The notes beneath the pieces are model-generated. The model ran no database searches and was not told the origin of the DNA. It saw only the letters and a program-made list of their open reading frames with translations. A DNA stretch of 46,433 nt, taken from contig CAICTM010000824.1 of the NCBI GenBank assembly GCA_903772945.1, forward strand, positions 1 through 46,433, in the 5' to 3' direction. This DNA is from Seminavis robusta (taxonomy: Eukaryota; Bacillariophyta; Bacillariophyceae; Naviculales; Naviculaceae). A program made the translations under genes and the position numbers. Every line of letters begins with the position of its first letter. Position 1 is the stretch's first letter. Shown piece after piece: positions 1 to 9,622 of this stretch.

Positions 1-12
1 CTGGGGCCCCAT

Positions 13-132
13 TTGAAGAAGTTGAGAAAGAAAAAAAGGGGGGAGGGGAGAGGAGGGAAAAGGGAAGAGGAAGCGGAAAAAGGAAAAAGAGGGAAGGAAA
101 AGGAGGAAAGAAGAAAGGGGGGAGGGGGGAGC
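13..132 (+). repeat. Polypurine low-complexity tract
   Basis: About 120 bases that are almost only A and G, with G runs and A runs mixed. It lies directly before a Copia pol fragment and joins it without a start codon of its own, so the open frame across it is not a gene. It may mark the breakpoint where the Copia element was truncated. Confidence 0.75.
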
Positions 133-835
133 TACAATCCAGCTGCAGTTGGGATGCTGCATTATATTGCGTCGAACACTCGCCCAGACATCACTTTTTG
201 TGTGCACCAGGTGGCACGATTCAGTCACAATCCCATGCATTTCCATGCTCAAGCAATCAAAACGTATCATTCGGTATCTGATTTGCACAAGTGACAAAGG
301 CATTGTTTTTAGCCCTAAACTTGATACAGGGACTTGACTTGTGGGTCGATGCTGACTTCGCCGGATTGTATGGATATGAGGATGATCAGGATCCTTTTTC
401 GGTCAAGTCTCGCACTGTTTTTGTCTTGACTTTGTTTGGGTGCCCTAGCATCTGGTCCAGCAAGCTACAGACTGACATTACTTTGAGCTCCACTGCTGCG
501 AGTATGTTGCCTTCAGCATGTCAATGAGGGAGCTGCTTCCTATGCGAGCTTTGCTCAAAGAAATTGGTACAAACTGAATATGCCGTAATTACTGACAGTC
601 TCGTGCCGCTCTACAGTGTTCGAAGACAACCAAGGTTGTTGTCTCTTGTGAATGTTCCCAAAATGTCTGCGCGCAACAAGTATTTGGCATTGAAGTACCA
701 CTTCTTCAGGTTCAATATCGGGGAGTCGAGGGCATCGTGGCCAAGTATATTCCGACTCTGGAACAACGGCCGACATTTTCACTAAGGGTCTTCCGCTCCA
801 CAGTTTGCTGTCATTCGGAAGCTCCTCATGGATGG
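133..835 (+). pseudogene. Copia (Ty1) pol remnant, RNase H end
   Basis: Three reading frames taken in turn give the end of a Ty1/Copia polyprotein. First comes the RT-RNase H connector (VGMLHYIASNTRPDITF, ARFSHNP). The RNase H start follows, with the acidic residue in LWVDADFAG, then KSRTVFVLTLFGCP and SKLQTDITLSS, then MRELLPMRALLKEIG, and last the tail (NVPKMSARNKYLALKYHFFR, and a decayed version of the Copia ending near 780-830). Frame changes near 260, 327 and 500 mean it cannot be translated. Everything upstream (gag, integrase, most of RT) is missing. A short A/T-rich stretch to about 1030 may be residual LTR, but I could not find its ends. Confidence 0.85.
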
Positions 836-1409
836 TAATTTACCTCAGCACTTTGCTGGGGACTCTCTCCTATCGTTTCTTGCTCCAGCTTCATTTCAGC
901 TGTAAGGGAGTGCGACGGGATCAGCTTACAATTCAGCTTTACAGCTTTACAATTGCAGGCTTATTCTAGAAATAATCAATAACTGCTCACTTATTTGGAA
1001 ATACAAACTTTACATCTCTTAGATCCCTAGACTAGTCAATGCACAATGGTATTGTCGCACTAAAGGAATCCTTTAGGTGGTTGTTTAGTTCAAGATTTAG
1101 TCATTATCCTTTAGTAATGGTGGTGTCTACCAGCAGATGACTAAATCTCGGACTAAACAATTTAGTGGAGTTTTTAGTCAAAACATGGTGTCTACCGTGG
1201 CGACTAAACAAACACCGCGACTAAATCCATTGCACGGTGCTGGACTTAAAGGACTCAAGAACGATTTAACAAAAGTGATCGCTTGGTGGGCTACCAATAT
1301 TCTATCAGCAAGGTGGATTTAAAGGACTCAAACAAAAGACTTAATAGAATTGATTACTTTTTTGAGATAACAAGACTGAGATAACAAGACTCAAAACACA
1401 CCATTGCGA

Positions 1410-1665
1410 CCTCTTCGATTGTTCGATCGTTTGCACCTCTACTCGTTTGCACCTCTACTACCGGTATCATTCAGTCAAAGGCCGAGAAATGAAAGCCATC
1501 CCGCACTCCATACTCTGCAATGAGGGATGGCTTTCTATTCTCAACCGAAGACTGTCATTCGATCGTTCGATCGTTTGCACCTCCTCTTCAATCGTTCGAT
1601 CGTTTGCACCTCTACTATCGGCCGATACTCCTCATCGATCGTTCGATCGCACCTCTACTCTATCA
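1410..1665 (+). repeat. Tandem minisatellite, TTCGATCGTTTGCACCTCTA type
   Basis: The words GATCGTTCGATCG and TTTGCACCTCTACT return several times (near 1415, 1443, 1560, 1590 and 1640) with variable spacers. CGATCG is self-complementary, so the array can also fold. The frames open across it are low-complexity and are not taken as genes. Confidence 0.7.
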
Positions 1666-1708
1666 GCTCTGTCGCAATGCTCTGATAGTGAGGCTGTGCA
1701 ATGAGGCT

Positions 1709-1770
1709 GCTGTTCTTTTTTAAAGTGCTGTTCTTTTTTAAAGTGCTGTTCTTAAAGAGTTCTTAAAGAG
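1709..1770 (+). repeat. Short tandem repeat, 18-bp unit
   Basis: GCTGTTCTTTTTTAAAGT occurs twice head to tail (1709-1726 and 1727-1744). A shortened third copy follows, then two copies of GTTCTTAAAGAG-like sequence. It lies inside the inverted-repeat element. Confidence 0.8.
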
Positions 1771-1989
1771 GCTTTAGTCGTTACGCTCACTCACCGACTA
1801 ACCAGCCTCCCGTTAGTCGGTGAACCAACCTTGTGACTAAAGGCTTTAGTCCTTTGGACGTTTAGTCCCTTGGGTAGACACCACCCCAAGAGACTAAACT
1901 ATCGACTAAACCATGAAATATGGCTTAGTCGCTACTTTAGTCCCTCCGGTAGAGAGCGGCCTTAGTCCAAAACCTTTGCTCAGCCTACT

Positions 1990-2985
1990 CGAAGGCAGAG
2001 ACGTGGGAATCCTTTGTCACCAACTTCAGAGGGTGCTCCTACCTTGCTCCGAACCTGGAGGATGTCGACCATCCTGCCATCCCCTTGCTCTGCCACTGGA
2101 GAGACCATGGGGTCCCCGTACAAAACGAATCACCTCCCTGGACCACGGAACAGAAGGAGGAATGCATCCGCCGCGGCTGCCACAAATCTGCTACCGAGCA
2201 TTCCGACTTCCTCTGTGAGGAATTTTCCGAGTTCATCGAGAACAAGTTCTGGGCTGTCCTTCCATTCGACCTCGTCAAGGATGAACCCTCCCTCCTTCTG
2301 TCTGCCGCTGCGGTGAAGGTGGAACGAGACCGAAAACCCCACGACTCATCAGCGACCACACCTGGAACTGGGGATGGCCCTCCGTAAACGAAACCACATC
2401 ACATCACGCACCGCCCTGAGGCCATGCAATTTGGAGAAATGCCCTGCCGCGCATCCTGTACGATGTGCGTCACGCAAACCCCAAGTGTTGGACCCGTCCG
2501 CCTCTGCAAACATGACATCAAGGACGGCTTCGACCGTATGTTCCTGAACCCTTCCGACTGCATCCGACTCGTGCTGGTGCTGCCTCGCTATGAAGGTGAG
2601 CCCAACTGGTGGCCGTCCCAATGTCCTGCACCATGGGATGGGTCGAGTCACCGACCACTTTCAGTGGCACGTCGGAGACTACCTGCGACCAAGCAAATGA
2701 ACGCTTCCTAAAGTCCCCCAGAGCCTGTCCTCCGCACAGGCTTGAGCATCACGCCGAAGGAATGGAAGACCTGACCCGTCCACCCACTCCAAGACCACGA
2801 GAAAAGGAGGACCTTGCGGCAACGCAGGAAGTCCTTGGGATAGCCACCTCCCCCTTGGAGGCCGAGCCGGACCACTTCACTGGACCCTCGAACAGACCTC
2901 TGCTCCAGCCCATCATCGGGCGAAATGATGTGTTCGTTGACGACTTCATCCAACTAGCCAAGGAGGAAAGACCCGTATGAAAGCA
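1990..2985 (+). pseudogene. Reverse transcriptase domain of the YR retroelement
   Basis: Pieces in different frames give a reverse transcriptase. The upstream part has HPAIPLLCHWRDHGVPV, ENKFWAVLPFDLV and a decayed WGWPSVNETT near 2375-2395. The palm begins with CKHDIKDGFDRMF, whose D is the first catalytic aspartate, then SDCIRLVLVLPRYEGE and PMSCTMGWVESP. The active-site box is FVDDFIQLA at about 2932-2960. Frame changes occur around 2390, 2480, 2600 and 2720. The FVDD box with an MGWVESP segment is the style of YR retroelement RTs rather than of Ty1 or Ty3. Confidence 0.75.
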
Positions 2986-3109
2986 CTGCGTAGGCACTTG
3001 CTCCATGCCATCGACGAGATCCTCGCACGCCCAAACCTCAGTGAGAAACATCGCAATGAGCAGTCTCGCTCAAGAAACTACTGCAAGGTGATGGAAGCTG
3101 GGCTACTCG

Positions 3110-3930
3110 AAAGCTCATCCTGGATGGATGCATTGACACCCTGCGAGAGACTCTGGAACTCCCTCCCCACGGAAGCAAGCGCTCGCTGACATCTTCAAGG
3201 AATTAGCCGGGTGTCGCAGAGTCAGCCACAAGCGTTGGATGCAAATCCTCGGCAAGCTGCGCTTCGTCTCTGTTGCCATCCGGGGTTCCGCTGGACTCTT
3301 CAGCGCGCTCCAGCTCGCCCTCATGAAGTCCAAAGGAGGAAGAATCCGGATCAACACCGCATTGAGATCCCACATCGATGCCTTCGCTGATCTGGCTGCC
3401 AGCCTCTGCCACCGCCCAACTCACCTGGCTGAGATCGTCCCCCAGGACCCATCCTTCTTCGGAGCCACTGACGCTGCCAAGGCTGGAATGGGCGGTGTCT
3501 ACTTTGACTCTGAGGAAACTCCTTACCTCTGGAGGCTCCCATTCCCTCCCGATGTGCAGGCTCAGCTCGTGTCCACGGACAACCCGAGGGGACCGTGACC
3601 AACAGTGACCTCGAGCAGGCGGCATCCTTGCGCAACACTCCTTGCAAGCAGCGCGCACTGCGTCACCTACGCCACCCTCTACACTCTCTCGGACAACACC
3701 CCGGCCGTCTCCCGAGTTCTCCAAAGGGGCGGTCACCTCAGATGGTCCTGCGGCGTTCCTCTGCAACTACGCCTGCCGCCACCAGCCGGAGCACCGCTAC
3801 TGCGCCTTCTCGTCCTACATCCCGATCCTGCCAACGTGATGGCCTGATGATGCGTCGCGCCTGCAACACCTCACCCTGCCTGACCTTCTCGCCCACTTTG
3901 AACAGCGCTATCCGCAGAACAGACCCTGGC
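3110..3930 (+). pseudogene. RNase H domain of the YR retroelement
   Basis: The sequence continues from the RT through a connector (GKLRFVSVAIRGSAGLFSAL) into an RNase H fold. All four acidic motifs can be placed: GATDAAKAGMGGV near 3465, TNSDLEQA near 3600, SDNTPAVS near 3690 and NVMADDASRL near 3835. Frameshifts lie near 3590, 3640 and 3830. The motif order and the closing ADDASRL resemble the RNase H of DIRS-type elements. Antisense frames in this GC-rich stretch are shadows. Confidence 0.7.
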
Positions 3931-3954
3931 AGGTGTTGACTCTGCCACCCGAGG

Positions 3955-5115
3955 TCAGTTCACAGTTGAACTCCGCCTTGCGCTGCAGACCGCTTCCAAA
4001 AACATTGTCTCCAAGACGGCCGCTGCCCGGGACCGGACCTTCGGACGATGGTGTGACTTCTGCGCAGGCCTCGGCGTCAACCCATCCCTCTGTGATATCC
4101 CTAACCAAGAGGTCCAAGCCTGCTACCTCCTTGTCTTCGGAAACCGTTACCGCGAGTCTAACAATGTCCGAGCTGACTCAGTGGACAAGGCCATTCTTGC
4201 CGTCGGGAAGGGGATCACCGACCTGGGTCACCCGGATCCCCGGAAGCTCAAGGCTGGATCCGACCACAACCATCCAATACTCGCTGCTTTCCTCAAAGGA
4301 CTCAGAGATGAAGATGGACCCCCTGACCGCGCCTACCCATCAACCTCTCCATCCTCCGAGCATGCTCGATGCCCTGGACTACGACGACGCCACTTGGGGG
4401 ACCTCAACCGCCACGTCCGAGACCTCTGCATCCTGGCCTTCTTCTGGCTCCTACGCCCTGCGGAGTACCTGGACACCGGGAACCTTGAATCCCGAAGCCA
4501 AGCCTTTCGCCTCTGTGATGTCTCCTTCACTGTCTGCGGCGGCCTCCAAGTCCGCGGTGACACCATCTCTTTGAATGACGTGAAAAACCACGCGTGCCTC
4601 ACCGATGCCACGTTTACGTTCACTGACCAAAAGAATGCTGTCCGCGGCGAGTCCGTGGGCCACCGCCCGACCTCTGATCCGTGGCTTTGCCCGGTGAAGT
4701 CCCTCGCGCGTGTGGTCTACCACCTCCGTACCAACGGCGCCGACGCCGATACTCCCCTCTTCAACCACTTTAATGCGGCCCACAACCGGTGGTATCCTGT
4801 GAAGCCCCAGTTCATCACCAACGCCCTCCGCCACGCTGCGGCCCTCATCTCCCACGACACCGGCATCAACCCTGACAAGGTCTCTGCCCGCTCCCTCCAT
4901 CCTGGTGGTGCCACCGCCCTTCTCTGCGCCCATGTGACTCGATGCCATCCGCCTTCCTCGGCCACTGGAAGTCCGACGCCATGCTCCGCTACCTGCGCAT
5001 CCAACGCCGCGCCACCACACCACCACTCCCAACAGATGTTGGACCATGGGCGTACAACTTCCCGGGAGGCACCTACGATCGCCACCTCCTCCCGGCACAA
5101 GCGCCCCAACATTCA
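3955..5115 (+). pseudogene. Tyrosine recombinase of the YR retroelement
   Basis: An N-terminal SAM-like core-binding part (RESNNVRADSVDKAILAVG, PILAAFLKGLRDEDGP) is followed by the catalytic part. LLRPAEYL near 4450 carries the first catalytic arginine, and VKNHACLTDATFTF is the probable lysine region. SARSLHPGGATALL near 4890 stands at the HxxR box but reads RSLH, so the second arginine looks altered. After a frameshift near 4940 come LGHWKSDAMLRYLRIQ, with the histidine/tryptophan position and the nucleophilic tyrosine. Frame is also lost between about 4345 and 4375. The long middle frame (about 4181-4935) shows that decay is fairly recent. Confidence 0.75.
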
Positions 5116-5251
5116 ACGAGATTCTTCTCCACGAAGAACTCTACGAGGACAACCTACCCTAGTCCTCGGCCCCCTGTCCTCGCCTCCACCTGGACAGGGG
5201 GTAACTTCTCCCACCCCGCTACGCTCCCTCCCTATTCTGCCTTTGGCTTTT

Positions 5252-6802
5252 GGTTGCACGACTCAAGGCTGTCCCGTGGAACATCACATTCCCGGGACTC
5301 CCTTTTGCCGTGTGGGGATCATTCTCCCCAGTCCCGGATGGTACCCCGGGGACTGGAGACGGTCGGCTCAGTAAATGGCCGAGTCTCTCCACTCACCTAA
5401 TCCTCTACTAGTCGTGTCTAGCTGCTCTGGGCAGCGCAGCTTGTCTGCGCCCGGTGTTGAGCAGCAACACGCCTGGGAACCCCCCGTCCGAGTTTCCACG
5501 CCCCGCAGCGTGGAAAATTGAACCCTGATGGGTCTCGCAACTATGACCCTAATCATGGTTGCCGAGAGGACCATCTCACAATTTGCAAAATTAATTCCCG
5601 CGCTCCTCCCTACAACTCAAGTACATCTCACATCTCCCAGGTCATCACTGCGTTCCTGAAATGGATAACCCACATGATGATGCACCGCATCAGCTCCTCA
5701 ATGCCTCTCGAACAAGATTACCCTTAAGGCAACGACGCCCGTCCAAGACCACATTTGGCAAGATCGACAGCGGCAACCATGAATCACTAAAGCCAGCGAC
5801 CTAGCCAAGACCAGCCATTGAACTGCCGATCGCAAGAAGGTTGTCTCTCTCTCAGCTCACAATTCTTCATTAGCCGACGCTGAAGGAAGAACCTAGATTA
5901 GATTAACCCACCTCTCCCTCCCTGGTTGCACACTCAAGGCTGTCCCATGGAACATCACATTCCCGGGACTCCTTTTGCCGTGTGGGATCCATCCGGGACT
6001 CCCCAGTCCCGAATGGTACCCCGGGGTGGAGACGGTCGGCTCAGTAAATGGCCGAGTCTCTCCACTCACCTAATCCTCTACTAGTCGTGTCTAGCTGCTC
6101 TGGGCGAGCGCAGCTTGTTGCGCTCGGTGTTGAGCAGCAACACGCCTGGGAACCCCCCGTCCGAGTTCCACGCCCCGCAGCGTGAAACTTGAACCCTGAT
6201 GGTTCTCGCAACTATGACCCAATCATGGTGCCGAGAGGACCATCCTCACAATTTGCAAAATTAATTCCCGCGCTCCTCACCTACAAACTCAAGTACATCT
6301 CTACATCTTCGCAGGTCATCACCTGCGTTCCGGAAATGGTACCCCACATGATGATGCACCGCATCAGCTCCTCAATGCCTCTCGAACAAGATTACCCTTA
6401 AGGCAACGCCCCGTCCAAGACCACATTTGGCAAGATCGACAGCGGCAAACATGAATCACTAAAGCCAACGACCTAGCCAAGACCAGCCATTGAACTGCCG
6501 ATCGCAAGAAAGTTGTCTCTCTCTCAGCTCACAATTCTTCATTCAGCCGACGCTGAAGGCAAGAACCTAGATTAGATTAACCCACTCTCCCTCCCTGGTT
6601 GCACAACTCAAGGCTGTCCCATGGAACATCACATTCCCGGGACTCCCTTTTGCCGGTGGGATCCATCCGGGACTCCCCAGTCCCGAATGGTACCCCGGGG
6701 ACTGGAGACGGTCGGCTCAGTAAATGGCCGAGTCTCTCCACTCACCTAATCCTCTACTAGTCGTGTCTAGCTGCTCTGGGCGAGCGCAGCTTGTCTGCGC
6801 TC
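5252..6802 (+). repeat. Tandem array, 2.3 copies of a 672-673 bp unit
   Basis: Copies start with GGTTGCACGACTCAAGG-like sequence at 5252, 5924 and 6597. The third copy stops abruptly at about 6802, inside the phrase GCGCAGCTTGTCTGCGC. The units are nearly identical, differing by small indels. Each holds a hairpin (TTTCCACGC and GCGTGGAAA around a 6-bp loop at 5493-5516 in the first copy; less perfect in the second). Its first copy follows the recombinase directly, so it is probably the terminal region of the YR element. Short frames inside it are repeated with the unit and look non-coding. Confidence 0.85.
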
Positions 6803-7635
6803 GTGACTGTACAAAGATAGACTCATCTGCCATTGATGACGCTGAAACCACGCTGAGCTTCGAAACGAAGAATCGGATGCAGCAAATGATGAACCTTAAT
6901 AACGTGATGACGGTACCATACATTCAAGAAAATGAATCAAATCGTTGCTGAAACCGTGAAAGTTTCGGATTTGCTGTACGGTAGATAGCAAACTCCAAGC
7001 TCTCCCCCCTCACAAATCAGTGAGAAACGAGCTCATTAGCTGTCACACCTGGTTTCCTAAGCACTTCGAAAATGGATTGTTTGAGTTCTTAGCTAGTGTG
7101 GTCGGTATGACGATCCCTCTCTTTGTCCACTATAGCTTTCACACACCAAGCTTTCCCTCTTCACGCTTTTTCCCATACCAGCTTTCAACCACTCCTGCTT
7201 TCGCCGACTTCGCCCAGCCTAATTACGAAGTTGGTGGCTTATCTGCTCAAGTTCTTCTGTTCTTGCTTACGGAGTATTCCATTCATTGAACTTTCGTCTG
7301 TGCATGAAACACTCTTTAGAATTAGACCAGCTACTAGTCGGGTGAATGCAGAATAACACAGGGAGAACGCAGGCATCCAAAATGTGGAGGGACTTTGGTC
7401 AAAGATTTTTTGGGGCACTTTATTGATAAGAAGCCTTTTAAAACAAGCAATATCTTAAAAAGTGTCAACAGGAACCATTAAAAATGAACCACCAAAACAC
7501 TGGATCTGGTGCGAATACAGCTCAGCTGGTTTCTAGCCAGCGGCAGCAATCTCCGCTCTCCATCTCCACAACCTGAAACACCATCGTGCTACCGGTAGTA
7601 ATCCGTTGTCCAGAAAGACCAAGCAGTTTGAAACC
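6803..7635. other. Intergenic, no gene seen
   Basis: Sequence after the tandem array, ending at the F-box/MYND start. Only short frames without recognisable motifs are present. The last 150 bases before 7636 are probably the 5' leader and promoter of the next gene, but I see no clear core promoter element. Confidence 0.5.
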
Positions 7636-8619
7636 ATGGCACATCCTCCTGCTGCCAGCCGCCGTTCCACTCGAAAATGTCAATCTCCAGTCCGCCTTGG
7701 CTTCGACGACGATGGAGCAGAGGAAAAGAACAAGCGGCAGAAAACTACACATGGGTCCGGAAACAAAAACAGCGCTTTGCTAGAAGCACTTCCGGAAGAA
7801 ATTATCCAAAGAATCATCTGCGAAGATCTCGCCGACGTCTCGAATCACTTTTCATTGCAATCAACGAACAAATTGTTCTATAAACTTTCCAGGTCGGCAG
7901 AAGGGCGCAAGAGCTTGAAGCTTCTTGATGGCGAAAACTCCACCTTCCCTCTGAAACCCTCAGAGCTTCTCCCTTATGCCAACAACAATAACATGGACGC
8001 CATCTATCTGTTGGCAATGATAGCAGTGTACGTGGAAGACGACCTCGAAGTTGGGTTTTCTTTACTAGAACGAGGAGCCCGTGATGGCCACAATTTAGCC
8101 AAGCACGAGTTGGGCATCCTGCTCAAGCGTGTAAGCAAAACCGCTGGTAACGTTGAGGAATATCTCAAAGCAGGACAAGAGTTCATCAATGAAGCAGCAG
8201 CGGCGGGGCTGGCCATTTCTGCTCTTGAAAAGAATCAGCAAAATCGACAGTTGAGAGAGAAAGCTGGAAAGGAAGTGGTTGCTACGCTACCTTTGATGGA
8301 TCTGGTCGCCCAAAAGCCGCCGGCTCCACGACCCAAATGGCAGTGGACATCCTGCTCAAATCCGTCATGTATGCGCGGCAGCTATATAATAACTCCTCGC
8401 TGCAGGCGGTGGTTGGCATTGAAGGACCACTCGGAGGATTGGAAATCGTGCCGTTCTTTGGTTCAGTCCTGTGGCATGCAATCTGCTTATTTCTGCCCTG
8501 AAAGTCCCTACAGCCTGAATAGCATCCCCTTGTGTGCTGGTTGTCGGGAGACTCCATATTGTAGCAGAAGTTGCCAGCGTCTAGACTGGCCTCAGCACAG
8601 AAGAGAGTGTTCGTTCTGA
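7636..8619 (+). CDS. F-box/MYND zinc-finger protein
   Basis: 327 residues. The start is the ATG in GAAACCATGGCA, a strong context; the frame is open a little further upstream but without an ATG. Residues 10-45 are a basic, disordered head. Residues 47-95 are F-box-like (LPEEIIQRIICEDLADVSN followed by a leucine/serine-rich helix). Residues 120-200 look like one or two Sel1-type helical repeats (DAIYLLAMIAVY, GARDGHNLAKHELGILL). The C-terminus ends in a MYND-type zinc finger: C300-x2-C303-x5-C309-x3-C313-x7-H321-x3-C325, with further cysteines from 240 that may supply the first ligand pair. An F-box usually recruits a substrate to an SCF ubiquitin ligase and MYND binds peptides, so a substrate adaptor role is likely. 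Substrate unknown; single exon. Confidence 0.8.
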   Translation: MAHPPAASRRSTRKCQSPVRLGFDDDGAEEKNKRQKTTHGSGNKNSALLEALPEEIIQRIICEDLADVSNHFSLQSTNKLFYKLSRSAEGRKSLKLLDGENSTFPLKPSELLPYANNNNMDAIYLLAMIAVYVEDDLEVGFSLLERGARDGHNLAKHELGILLKRVSKTAGNVEEYLKAGQEFINEAAAAGLAISALEKNQQNRQLREKAGKEVVATLPLMDLVAQKPPAPRPKWQWTSCSNPSCMRGSYIITPRCRRWLALKDHSEDWKSCRSLVQSCGMQSAYFCPESPYSLNSIPLCAGCRETPYCSRSCQRLDWPQHRRECSF

Positions 8620-9402
8620 CGAGGAACAACATACATGTGAGAAACATATGAATGGAAACAGGGGGGAAAAGAAGAATGGTTCCTATCGGCGCAGTCAGTT
8701 TCAGGCGGTACCGGTACCGTCTGTTGTGCAGGTGGGCGGATTGCTGGGTCAATAATATTATATACGGTAGCACGATGCTATCAATCAACAATGGCAGTAA
8801 GAAGTTTGATTGGCTGTTTCTAAAAAGTTCGGAAAATGCTATGGAGATGGGCCTTCTCTTCTGTTCTTCCTCGCACCGTAGGGGATACGATTACGTCCTT
8901 TGAAGCCGCCCAGCTATGATAGCCACCGCGAAAGGGCCTAATAGGAGTGTTACATTTAGTTTGTTCAGTACCTACATCAATTGGCTTGGCCCTAGTGGTC
9001 ATCATAAGTACTGAGTAGCCTTTAGGCCCAGCTTGGGTAATGGGGTTGCAGAGCTTCAAAACTATTCTCTGTCATTTTGAAGATCTCTCGATGCAAACTT
9101 GAGGGCCCAGCAATCATCTTGGACGGCTGCAAGCACAATTTCCTCGCTGGCTTTCACCTGAACTGGTGGTTCTTCGAGAGCCCTTTTTTGTACCGTCGAG
9201 TCGAGAGCCAATGTTCCTGCTCCACTGCGTTCATTGCACTAGCTACAAATTTTGGTCAGCTGTGGCTACAACAGGAGAATAGGGAGTTGTGCGCCTTGCC
9301 AGAGGATATGATAGATAACGCCAATATGCCAGGGATCCAACGGTGCTTGCTAACTTCGCTTTGTCATACCATACTCTAAATCCCCTACAGTCGTACTGTA
9401 TG
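8620..9402. other. Intergenic, no gene seen
   Basis: Short frames on both strands show no domain, repeat or compositional sign of coding. GGTACCGGTACC at 8707-8718 is one of many copies of this palindromic word in the window. Confidence 0.5.
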
Positions 9403-9606
9403 CATACAGCAATCGTGGCCGCTCTGCTGGTTGCTTCAATTGTTCCGACAGTATTTCCAACTTCCCTGCAATTTACCCAGACTCCATTCACGCTCCAAAG
9501 ATCCTACAGCGTTGCAAACCCATCTCGCAAACGATCATCGGTCTGTTCGGCAATTCTCCACAGCCCCTGGAGGAAGGATCAATCGATACAAGTAGTTCCT
9601 TTCTAG
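9403..9606 (+). pseudogene. Possible duplicated leader of the downstream gene
   Basis: From the ATG at 9403 a 67-residue frame begins with a signal-like stretch (MHTAIVAALLVASIVPTVFP) and continues to a stop just before the next gene. It resembles the first 40 residues of the protein starting at 9623: both have FPT, then about 16 residues rich in Q, L and F, then VAN and a basic residue. It is in a different frame from the next gene and does not include its body. It could be a partial tandem duplication of the first exon, an alternative first exon, or chance. Confidence 0.35.
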
Positions 9607-9622
9607 AAGTCGAACACAAACA

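Larger units (their letters stand above)
1040..1965. repeat. Inverted-repeat element built on GACTAAA/TTTAGTC motifs
   Basis: The left part (about 1065-1225) has many GACTAAA/TTTAGT words and the phrase GGTGGTGTCTACC at about 1120, with a second GGTGTCTACC near 1190. The right part (about 1770-1965) has the reverse complement, GGGTAGACACCACC near 1873, again packed with TTTAGTC. This looks like a non-autonomous DNA transposon with long imperfect terminal inverted repeats carrying many subterminal motif copies. I see no transposase inside it. The outer ends and target-site duplication are not clear, so the limits are approximate. The centre holds two further tandem repeats, listed separately. 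Confidence 0.55.
1990..6802 (+). mobile_element. Decayed tyrosine-recombinase retroelement (DIRS/Ngaro-like)
   Basis: The order of decayed domains is reverse transcriptase, RNase H, then tyrosine recombinase, all on the plus strand, followed by a tandem array. This order is that of the YR retrotransposons (DIRS, PAT and Ngaro groups), which integrate with a tyrosine recombinase instead of a DDE integrase. No LTR flanks the element. The coding part is GC-rich and unlike its A/T-richer surroundings. Frameshifts in every domain make this copy inactive. Which YR group it belongs to cannot be settled by eye; Ngaro and PAT elements have split direct repeats, and the downstream 672-bp array may be an amplified form of these. 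The left end is uncertain. Confidence 0.75.

Noticed and set aside
3203..3766. Long minus-strand frame opposite the YR element RNase H
   Set aside because: It is GC-rich shadow coding opposite a clear RNase H domain, with no motifs.
4451..5116. 221-residue minus-strand frame opposite the recombinase
   Set aside because: Antisense of the recombinase; glycine/valine-rich composition typical of shadows.
5518..6401. Repeated short frames (MNPDGSRNYDP type) in the 672-bp units
   Set aside because: They repeat only because the unit is tandem, and indels change their ends between copies. No sign of selection on the protein.
7020..7356. Two overlapping short frames with hydrophobic stretches before the F-box gene
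   Set aside because: They share the same DNA in two frames, and neither has homology or start context support.
8282..8791. 169-residue minus-strand frame opposite the F-box/MYND gene end
   Set aside because: Antisense of the zinc-finger region; cysteine codons on the plus strand explain it.
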